From Mytilus galloprovincialis (lineage: Eukaryota; Mollusca; Bivalvia; Mytilida; Mytilidae): a stretch of 64,000 bases of DNA. Shown here piece by piece: positions 56,262-64,000 of this stretch. The stretch is taken from positions 61,927,121-61,991,120 of the forward strand of contig NC_134846.1 in NCBI RefSeq assembly GCF_965363235.1, written 5' to 3'. A program made the translations under genes and the position numbers. Under the pieces are notes generated by a model, which was not told the DNA's origin, did not search any database, and saw only the letters and a list, made by a program, of their open reading frames with translations. Within the stretch, counting starts at the first letter, position 1. The number at the start of each line of letters is the position of its first letter.

Positions 56262-57586
56262 TTAATATTGAGACAGTAACCATTGGTGACAATGACAAGG
56301 CTGGTTTTGACAATAATGCACTTATTCCAAATACAGTGGATGACATAGGTTGTCTGAAAAATAAGAAAAAAGTTATAATGGATTTTTGTCTACTTAATTC
56401 ATGTTTCAGAGGGAAAATGCACGATTTTGTATATTCTATTTTGTTTACAAATTATTTGAGTAGGCCTACTGTACAAAGTTTAATATACTATTAAAGAAAT
56501 ATTCACCAACAAGAAGAATTACTAAACGTCACAGGAATAAATAAAAAAATCTTTTGTTAGTTCTACCTTCTTTACCAATAAGTCTGTACTGTACATTACT
56601 TGACCAAATGTTGAAATTGTTTCAAAAAGAGTAAAACGTAGATTTCAATTAAGAAACTACCAAATATTTGAGAGAGAAAAATGATGACGCAGACTCGATT
56701 GCCGAAATAGGGTTGAAGCTTTGAGTTTTTAAAGAAATGTTAGACGATTATTACTGTAATAATTTGAACAGAAACTATCAAAAATATGCTACATCTAAAC
56801 CAAACCTCCAAATAAAATACCAAAAAAAAAATCAAATAAGATATTAAAGACATAAAACAATTAATGATGTGTATGACTTTAGGATTTATGAATGCAGCGG
56901 AGCTATACATGTTTTTGATCGCTCAATACACCCTAGACCTGGCAGAATGGTATTTATGGGTTTTATACAGCACAAACATAATAACAAACTGTAAAAATCA
57001 GTTCCAAATAGGGTAAATCAATAGATCAGTATAAAGCAATAAATACAGCTTACATAAAAGCAATAGAAATAAGCACCGATGTCACAGTTACCGAAAGCTA
57101 GTTCAAAGCCAAAGACACGAAGAAAGAGGTTCTTGAATTTTGAGAGGAACAATAAGATACATAGAACGAACATTGCCATCGATAATTTTAAAAGGCTTAC
57201 ATTGAAGTTACAGACGACTAAACGGGTAATAGTATAATAATACTATGCAAAGCGTATTGTAGATGCTCCCACTTTCTAAAATCTGATCCACGCTATATCA
57301 GCCGCTGTATTTCCTATGCCTGTACCAAGTCAGGAATATGACTTTTTTCACTCGTTCCGTTGGTTTATAGCGTTTGATTTCGTCAAATCTAAGGACTTAT
57401 CCTTTTTTTAATTTACCTTGGAGTTTTTTACACTCTTTTTTGAAGTGGATTGTTATGATAATATAACACAATAAATTGTTCATATACTTTTTCTATTGTA
57501 CAAGTTACAATGAAAACAATATTCAAATCACATAATGTCAGATGCCACCAGCCATAAATAATTAATATATTTTATGTTACACTTAC

Positions 57587-57670
57587 TTCCTATTGTATTT
57601 GCTTTTGTTATCATCTGCAATATCAGCTAGAGGCATGTTGAATAGTGAAAATGTAGCGCCAGATGCACAG
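57587..57670 (-). pseudogene. MFSD13A-like copy C, exon 3
   Basis: 84 bases, acceptor 'TTATTTTTAG', donor GTAAGT. It encodes 'CASGATFSLFNMPLADIADD', nearly identical to copy A, so A and C are the closer pair here. Confidence 0.85.
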
Positions 57671-58776
57671 CTAAAAATAACATAATTTATCTCAAAAATA
57701 CATTCAAGCGGTCACATAAAATATTTAAGTCTACAATTTATTTTAGAAAATAATGTCGTTTAAAAGAGCAGGAACAGTTTGTATATAAAAATAGCAAACT
57801 GGTTCAAAAGTTTGTAGAAAACGCTTGTCAAATCAATACCCATAAAGATATACATTCAAAATCTTATAGTGTTTTGATATTTATATTTGTCACTTGTCAT
57901 GTCAAATATAATTGCTTAACACAAATGTTGGACAGATTTTAAAATGAGTTGAAATTATAGTAATCGTGACGTAAGAAAAAGAGTTGTCGTGAAGACGAAT
58001 TAGCCCTTTATATCAATATTTTATTATTGCAGAAATATGGTTTATATGATAATGGAAACCACTGAACTGCACTTTACAGTTCTTCTTTACATCTTTATTA
58101 TGTTAAGTTCGGACAAGTGAGATTGAACACCATGTTCTTTTGAGAGTCATATTAGTTTACCTATCAAATAATCCATATCAGAACAGTTAAAAAAAATAGT
58201 AAAGACTACATGTATATAAGGTTGTGCTTAATTTTTGTCATGGTTGATTTTGATTGCGGCACAGCATTTCCCAGTACTTTTTGGAGACTTATCATAGCGT
58301 TACAGGTCTGCTGATCAACATTATGGAAAGCCATTCCATTGATTCGTCCTTTTTGGTCTCCTTTGGATCGGTGGCTTATTTGAGGATAAGGCTTATAACA
58401 TAAGTGAAATTTTATTTAAACAACAGCTTAGACGACAAATTATCTACCGTGCTTTAATACAAAAATGTCCTTTTCGAGTTCAACACGACATAAAAGGATT
58501 TTCAATTTGCACATGAAAAAAAACCGTTTCTATTTGGTGCACTGAACTATTTAATATTTTGGCTACCCAAACTTTATTCTTGTATGCACCTGATAGATGA
58601 TATAACAAACATGTGTAATTTGAATCTCAGATAAGCCATAATAGTGTGCGTGTGTCCTTTGTAACCTTTGTAACGCTCTCAACATTTGGTGTGTCCTATT
58701 ACATGTCCTCCGCAATTTACTCCTTTATTCAAAATTCATGAAAGGATAAAAGAAATGAAACAAAATTATAGCATAC

Positions 58777-58931
58777 TTATCAGCTAACAGGAATACCATC
58801 AGGCACCAGGGATGATCTTGTCCTATATGCAGCATTACAAATCCCGCAAAAACGATATATACAAATGCAGACCTGATCACATAATAGTAGGAATATCTGG
58901 AGACAAATGTTGTTACTAGGATTATTACAAA
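58777..58931 (-). pseudogene. MFSD13A-like copy C, exon 2
   Basis: 155 bases, acceptor 'TCTTTTCCAG', donor GTATGC. It encodes 'VSRYSYYYVIRS' and 'GQDHPWCLMVFLLA'. It is open and well conserved. Confidence 0.85.
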
Positions 58932-59142
58932 CTGGAAAAGAAAGTCACGTATGTAATTACATCTGATTAATTCATTAATTATTTTGAATACATTGATTGG
59001 TTGATTGATTGATGGTTTGATATATTGATTGATTGGCCGATTGATTGATATTTGACTTTGGCACCACAACGATGAAATATAACTTTGTCATTTATGATTA
59101 TAGAAACCTTATGTATTAAAGAGTATACAATTAAAAACCTAC

Positions 59143-60009
59143 AGTTGACATTAATGAAATTCCACCATAAAACAACTTTCGAACACCAAGTGGCACATCA
59201 TCTTCTGAGATCAACTGGTCACAAACAATTGCAATGAAGCTATTTAGAAACGTTTTGTGGAATGCATGACAAAAATTTGATACGATAAATGCTATGAAAT
59301 TCCTGTCATAGAAAAGCTGACATACTTGATTCGTGTACGTTTCCTTGTTAACATTTACACGCGAGTTCTTTGAAAGTTCGTATTTTTCTAATTTCTTAAC
59401 ATCATATTCCGTATGAGCATTAAGTCCTGAGTAGTAAAATAAACTGCAAGCACACACTGCAACACACACGGACGTTATCTGGAAGGCTTTAAAATTGTGT
59501 AAACTGTCTGAGGTAAATTCTAATAACATAACGCTTGGACCACCAAGTATACTAGCCATTTGTGCATATCGAGTTAACTTTATTCTATCTTCGGTATCCC
59601 GAGAAATTTCAGTGAATAATGAAGATACAGCTAATCCTATGAATGTAAACATTGTATCCCAAAGAAAAAAAGTTATAATCAAATGTAGACCAACAAGCCA
59701 TGAACTGTCTCCCCATGGAAACCAAGGCACGATAAATGAGAAGGCAAACAGAGGACCACAATACAGTATGCTTTCCCGCCTTGTTCTTGAGATTTTAAGC
59801 TATGATCCATCTTGTATATAAGCAAACAACGGATTACTGATAGACGTCCAGATCATATGAAAGGTTTGAGCGATCTGGAACCAAGTTTCTTCAATGTGAT
59901 AGTGGTTTATAAAAACTTTGACATAATAAAAGTTGAATGCAGATGCAATCATGTGAAAAGCTACACCAGCTGCACAATAAGCTAATATTTCCTGCTTTCT
60001 TAAAACCAT
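59143..60009 (-). pseudogene. MFSD13A-like copy C, exon 1
   Basis: 289 codons from the ATG at 60007-60009, aligned with MTV of A and B. A good acceptor (TTTTATTTCAG) at 60064-60065 marks the exon's 5' edge, with 54 bases of leader. One in-frame TAG at codon 70. It retains 'FYYVKVF', 'WFPWGDSSW' and 'FLWDTMFTF'. Confidence 0.87.
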
Positions 60010-60065
60010 GATCCATAGTCTACGTAGATACTGTGTGTTACAAAGTTCTTTTTTCACAGAAGTCT

Positions 60066-60842
60066 GAAATAAAAAAAAAGATTGTGCTTTGATAACAATA
60101 TGTGTTGATGCCTTTCACAAATTAATAATTCAGCTCATGGATACGTCAGCAGCCAAAGACTTTCTTTAAAAGTTTGATGCTATACGCGAAAACGTACTAT
60201 CTGAACGAAGATTCTTATGCTTTTTAAACTCGAGCGAATAAGATTAACATTAGCAGCTCAACACCACCTTCATAACGAAAAATTGTACAAATTTGTCTTA
60301 CCGCGATACTCATAAGGCAAACCTGCAAGAAGGTTCAGATGATATTGCAGACTTTAAAATAACATTATACATTTGGTGTAAACTTTAAAAAAAGTAAAAA
60401 TTCGATGGTATCATGAATTGGTAATAAACTCAGAGTCGAATTCAGGAAGATTGGATTAAGGCTCCGAACGGTACTAGCTTTCTTAGTTTATTGACCTGAC
60501 TTTGCCTGGATACCGATCTGTTTACAAACGCCGCGGGGAAACATGTCAGCAATTTTATATTCTATACATTGACAAGATATAAAGTGTTTGATAACAAACG
60601 TGAAAAGCGAAATTCGGCGAAGATGATTACTTTGCCTGCATGTATAATAAGCGCAAATCTACGTCTGAACAATAAAACCTTCAAAATGTTAACCTTGCAT
60701 TCACACTTTTCCATATGGGAACATAAGCATACCTAACTTCAAATGTTTCATTCTTTTGCCGTTTTCGAGATAAGCATAACGCCACACGCATGTTTTAGAT
60801 AGAGTTTTTCCTTTAAGCCAAAAGTCACACTGTTACGTTTTA
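60066..60842. other. Upstream region of copy C, no gene seen
   Basis: The stretch should hold the first non-coding exon and promoter of copy C, but I see no clear TATA box or donor that I can defend. It is AT-rich and unrepeated. Confidence 0.4.
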
Positions 60843-60970
60843 TTATGTAGACGAAACGCGCGTCTAGCGCACTAAATTATAATCCTGGTACCTTTCATAA
60901 CTATTTACACCACTGGGTCGATGCCACTGCTGGTGGACGTTTCGTCCCCGAGGGTATCACCAGCCCAGTA

Positions 60971-60990
60971 GTCAACACTTCGGTGTTGAC
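60971..60990 (+). ncRNA. UUCG-capped hairpin in array unit 1
   Basis: GTCAACAC-TTCG-GTGTTGAC: eight perfect pairs capped by a cUUCGg tetraloop, one of the most stable RNA hairpins. Also perfect at 61674-61693, 62028-62047 and 62378-62397; degenerate in the second unit (about 61320). Confidence 0.75.
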
Positions 60991-61177
60991 ATGAATATTC
61001 ATAACGTGGTCATTTTATTAAATTTCCTTTACAAAACTGAAATTTTCGAAAAATTAAGGATTTTCTTATCCCAGGTATAGATTACCTTAGCCGTATTTGG
61101 CACCAATTTTTAGAATTCTGGATACTCAATGCTCCTCAACCTTGTACTTGTTTGGCTTTATAAATATTTTGATATGA

Positions 61178-61221
61178 GCGTCACTGATGAGTCTTATGTA
61201 GACGAAACGCGCGTCTGGCGT
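61178..61221 (+). ncRNA. Hammerhead ribozyme motif, array unit 2
   Basis: Stem I is GCGTCA with TGGCGT (six pairs), core CTGATGA, stem II GTCT-TATGT-AGAC, core GAAA, stem III ACGC/GCGT without loop, predicted cleavage after C 61215. All conserved bases present. Confidence 0.82.
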
Positions 61222-61529
61222 ACTAAATTATAATCCTGGTACCTTTGATAACTATTTACATCACTGGGTCGATGCCACTGCTGGTGGACGCTTCGTCCCC
61301 GAGGGTATCACCAGCCAGTAGTCAACACTTCTGTGTCGACATGAATATTAATAATGTGGTCATTTTATTAAATTTCCTGTTTACAAAACTGAAATTGTCG
61401 AAAAACTAAGGATTTTCTTATTCTAGGTATAGATTACCTTAGCTGTATTTGGCACCACTTTTTGAAATTCTTGATACTCAATGCTCTTCAACTGTGTACT
61501 TGTTGGGCTTTATAAATATTTTGATATGA

Positions 61530-61573
61530 GCGTCACTGATGAGTCTTATGTAGACGAAACGCGCGTCTGGCGT
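61530..61573 (+). ncRNA. Hammerhead ribozyme motif, array unit 3
   Basis: Identical in sequence to the unit 2 motif, with a complete core and all three stems. Predicted cleavage after C 61567. Confidence 0.82.
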
Positions 61574-61883
61574 ACTAAATTATAATCCTGGTACCTTAGA
61601 TAACTATTTACATCACTGGGTCGATGCCACTGCTGGTGCACGTTTCGTCCCCGAGGGTATCACCAGCCCAGTAGTCAACACTTCGGTGTTGACATGAATA
61701 TTAATAATGTGGTCATTTTTATTAAATTTCCTGTTTACAAAACTGAAATGTTCGAAAAACTAAGGATTTTCTTATCCCAGGTATAGATTACCTTAGCCGT
61801 ATTTGGCACCACTTTTTGGAATTCTGGACACTCAATGCTCTTAAACTTTGTACTTGTTTGGCTTTATAAATATTTTGATATGA

Positions 61884-61927
61884 GCATCACTGATGAGTCT
61901 TATGTAGACGAAACGCGCGTCTCGCGT
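61884..61927 (+). ncRNA. Hammerhead ribozyme motif, array unit 4
   Basis: Core CTGATGA and GAAA intact, but stem I is changed (GCATCA with TCGCGT), which loses at least one pair next to the cleavage site. Probably weakened. Confidence 0.7.
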
Positions 61928-62233
61928 ACTAAATTATAATCCGGGTACCTTAGATAACTATTTACATCACTGGGTCGATGCCACTGCTGGTGCACGTTTC
62001 GTCCCCGAGGGTATCACCAGCCCATTAGTCAACACTTCGGTGTTGACATGAATATTCATAACGTGGTCATTTTATTAAATTTCCTTTACAAAACTGAAAT
62101 TTTCGAAAAATAAGGATTTTCTTATCCCAGGTATAGATTACCTTAGCCGTCTTTGGCACCACTTTTTAGAATTCTGGATACTCAATGCTCCTCAACCTTG
62201 TACTTGTTTGGCTTTATAAATATTTTGATATGA

Positions 62234-62277
62234 GCGTCACTGATGAGTCTTATGTAGACGACACGCGCGTCTGGCGT
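62234..62277 (+). ncRNA. Hammerhead motif with mutated core, array unit 5
   Basis: Stems are intact, but the GAAA box reads GACA, changing A14 of the standard numbering. This conserved base is needed for activity in known hammerheads, so this copy should be inactive. Confidence 0.75.
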
Positions 62278-62587
62278 ACTAAATTATAATCCTGGTACCT
62301 TAGATAACTATTTACATCACTGGGTCGATGCCACTGCTGGTGCATGTTTCGTCCCCGAGGGTATCACCAGCCCAGTAGTCAACACTTCGGTGTTGACATG
62401 AATATTAATAATGTGGTCATTTTTATTAAATTTCCTGTTTACAAAACTGAAATGTTCGAAAAACTAAGGATTTTCTTATCCCAGGTATAGATTACCTTAG
62501 CCGTATTTGGCACCACTTTTTGGAATTCTGGATACTCAATGCTCTTAACCTTTGTACTTGTTTGGCTTTATAAATATTTTGATATGA

Positions 62588-62631
62588 GCGTCACTGATGA
62601 GTCTTATGTAGACGACACGCGCGTCTGGCGT
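62588..62631 (+). ncRNA. Hammerhead motif with mutated core, array unit 6
   Basis: Carries the same GACA change as unit 5 with intact stems. The shared change suggests units 5 and 6 arose from one duplicated unit. Confidence 0.75.
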
Positions 62632-62668
62632 ACTAAATTATAATCCTGGTACCTTTGATAACTATTTA

Positions 62669-63798
62669 TTCCGTTTTAAGGTCAAGTAACAGTAAATGAA
62701 CGTCGTCTAGCGGATTCCGCGAAATGTTGCGACGTTTTGTACGAGTTACGTCGCTTAGACAAGATTTAACAATGTTGCAACCGGCAACTTTTCGACAGGA
62801 CAACGCCGGCAAATTTAATGAGAGTATGTAACTTCTAGGAGAATTAAATTAATTACTAAAATTGAAGTATTTACGGGATTTTTAAAAAGAATATGAAAAA
62901 AGTCATGAAGACGATCTATAAAATGAAAATCGTGAACTTGGCTAGCGCCAAGGACAGACGTGGGGTGGTAAAGCTTAGATATCTCGGCGATCAGTGTGAA
63001 AACTGTAGCTAACCACTATTTCTACATAATTTTGATGAGGAAAACAGTGCTATCTCGAAAGTATGCTATGTAGTATGTCAAAACTGTCCCTACAGAAACT
63101 CGGCCTACATTCACTGGGGAAAGACATCTTGTAGCAGAAAATAAGAATTATTACTATTAAACTTAGTCTTGTTAAGATATCCCCTATTTTAAAAATTACA
63201 ACACCAGTCGAAACAAGAAAGAATATTTTCAAATTTAAGAAATGGAAGTCACATAAAATTCTCAGCTGCGTCAGTCAGTTTTGAAACAAATGACACAATG
63301 GTTTTATATTTACATTAACCTTCTTCACGGTTGCAACAATCATTTAAAATGTATAAATCATAAGTTTTTAGACTATAACAAATAAATAATAAATACAAAT
63401 GATGTTTCACAATTATTCAGATCTATTGCTACATTTTGTTTTCTAACGTTTTTGTAATGCTGCTTTCTTTCACGTCCGTAATTTTGTGGAAAATTGCGAT
63501 CCTAAAATTAGAACAAAAATCTTTATAAAGATGCATGTATTAATAGTGTAGGCCTATGGTTTGAAGAGTATGGTATAATCTCTTAATAAAAGAACATTCA
63601 GTGGATCCTTAAAATAATTTTCTTGTGTTAATTCGTATGGTTGTCGCCTCAAAGGAAATTGCTAAACATACGGTAAAAATAAGCATTTGTACAGATGGAC
63701 TTCGACAAGAGTCAAAATGTCCAGTCATGTCTCAGACTGTGTGCGTTTGTTTGTGTTTGTGGTTTTTATTGGTTTTTTTTTAATCAAAGTAAAGTGGG
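62669..63798. other. Right-end stretch, no gene seen
   Basis: AT-rich, no recognisable frame, repeat or RNA. The 60-residue frame at 63050-63232 has no motif and is likely noise. Confidence 0.5.
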
Positions 63799-63951
63799 CA
63801 GGGGCGTATCCAGCCGTTTCTAAATGTGGAGGTCCCAACCCAGGATAAAAAAGGGATGTTCCAATTATATGTTCCAATTAAAACTTGTGCATTAATCGTT
63901 AAAAAAAATAAGAGTTACAACCCCCGGAACCGCCTTCTGGATCCGCCACTG
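63799..63951. mobile_element. MITE, CAGKGGCGGATCCAG type, second copy
   Basis: Ends are CAGGGGCGTATCCAG and CTGGATCCGCCACTG. The interior matches 38917-39074: 'CCCAACCCAGGATAAAAAAG', 'GTGCATTAATCGTTAAAAAA', 'CAACCCCCGGA'. No target duplication is visible, so its flanks have changed. Confidence 0.75.
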
Positions 63952-64000
63952 ATATGATTACATGACTTACAAAATACGGGATGGGGTGAACACTTTCATA

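Larger units (their letters stand above)
55668..56353 (-). pseudogene. MFSD13A-like copy C, exon 4 interrupted by a MITE
   Basis: Acceptor 'TTTTTCAG', then 'QPMSSTVFGISALLSKPALS' and 'VTVSIL', where the MITE (55878-56261) interrupts. The exon resumes with 'NHYGYSELKNN', the last helix 'AIGLVQLIAWSFFDI' and TAA at 55668-55670. The end carries a 33-base tandem duplication that repeats 'FFDIKQKTVQI'. Confidence 0.88.
55668..60009 (-). pseudogene. MFSD13A: MFSD13A/TMEM180-like copy C, probably inactivated
   Basis: The exons, in transcript order, are 59143-60009, 58777-58931, 57587-57670 and 55668-56353, with the same phases as A and B. Without its lesions it would encode 467 residues. Codon 70 is TAG (59800-59802) within the otherwise open 'IQDGS' to 'LKISRTRRES' stretch. 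A 384-bp MITE with TTAA ends interrupts exon 4. The 'NDPLF' motif reads 'SNPLF'. All splice sites remain good (donors GTAGGT, GTATGC, GTAAGT) and the rest of the frame is open, so inactivation looks recent. The alternative is that the stop is a strain allele, but the MITE alone would still truncate the last helix. Confidence 0.85.
60843..62668 (+). repeat. Tandem retrozyme-like array, ~352-bp units
   Basis: About 5.2 units. Equivalent points (start of GCGTCA) lie at 61178, 61530, 61884, 62234 and 62588, so the periods are 352, 354, 350 and 354. The first unit is cut just before its GAAA box. Each unit has a block with 'GGTATAGATTACCTTAGC', 'GGCTTTATAAATATTTTGAT', the 44-base hammerhead, 'TATAATCCTGGTACC', then 'CACTGGGTCGATGCCACTGC' and a UUCG hairpin. 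Small tandem arrays with type I hammerheads are the hallmark of retrozymes, reported from plants and animals including mussels. Confidence 0.9.

Noticed and set aside
60843-62668. Regular repeats that could suggest a CRISPR array
   Set aside because: Units are ~352 bases, homologous along their length, with no unique spacers, in eukaryotic DNA.
1-64000. tRNA, rRNA or other standard RNA genes
   Set aside because: I found no cloverleaf with intact boxes and no rRNA-like stretch by eye; a covariance search could still find one.

Overview
The window is AT-rich, intron-rich animal nuclear DNA. GT-AG introns, small phased exons, low gene density and a heavy load of short interspersed repeats point to a bivalve. 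The recurring repeat modules, including one with 'ACGAAACGCGCGTCTGGCG', suggest a marine mussel of the Mytilus type. The species is inferred from recalled repeat families, not proven.

Layout. (1) 1-10.2 kb: no exon recognised; dispersed repeats plus a roughly 502-bp tandem repeat at 7.9-9.7 kb. (2) 10.2-19.3 kb, plus strand: eight consecutive exons of an F-box/WD40 gene that matches FBXW10. Its 5' end lies outside the recognisable sequence; the visible 1,030 residues run from before the F-box to the stop codon. (3) 24.5-60.0 kb, minus strand: three paralogues of an MFSD13A/TMEM180-like membrane protein with identical intron positions. From the right these are C (60.0-55.7 kb), B (45.8-41.9 kb) and A (38.4-24.5 kb). 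A and B have open reading frames through all four exons (456 and 464 aa). C carries an in-frame stop and a transposon in its last exon, so it is probably dead. A fourth, decayed copy of exon 1 lies inside the first intron of A. (4) Mobile DNA fills the spaces between these genes: a 2.06-kb element with TTA target duplications (35.3-37.4 kb), a TIR element with a hAT-like fragment (25.7-26.8 kb), several MITEs, a reverse-transcriptase fragment, and a three-deep nest at 47.99-52.59 kb (a 3.8-kb DNA transposon inside a truncated LINE inside a hammerhead-bearing repeat). (5) 60.84-62.67 kb: a tandem array of about 352-bp units, five of which contain a full-length hammerhead ribozyme motif and most of which carry a UUCG hairpin. 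Solo copies of the same family are scattered across the right half.

The most interesting material is the retrozyme-like array with its solo relatives and nest, and the MFSD13A-like cluster, where birth, exon loss and insertional death of paralogues can be read directly. The two host gene families show no evident functional link; they look like ordinary neighbours.
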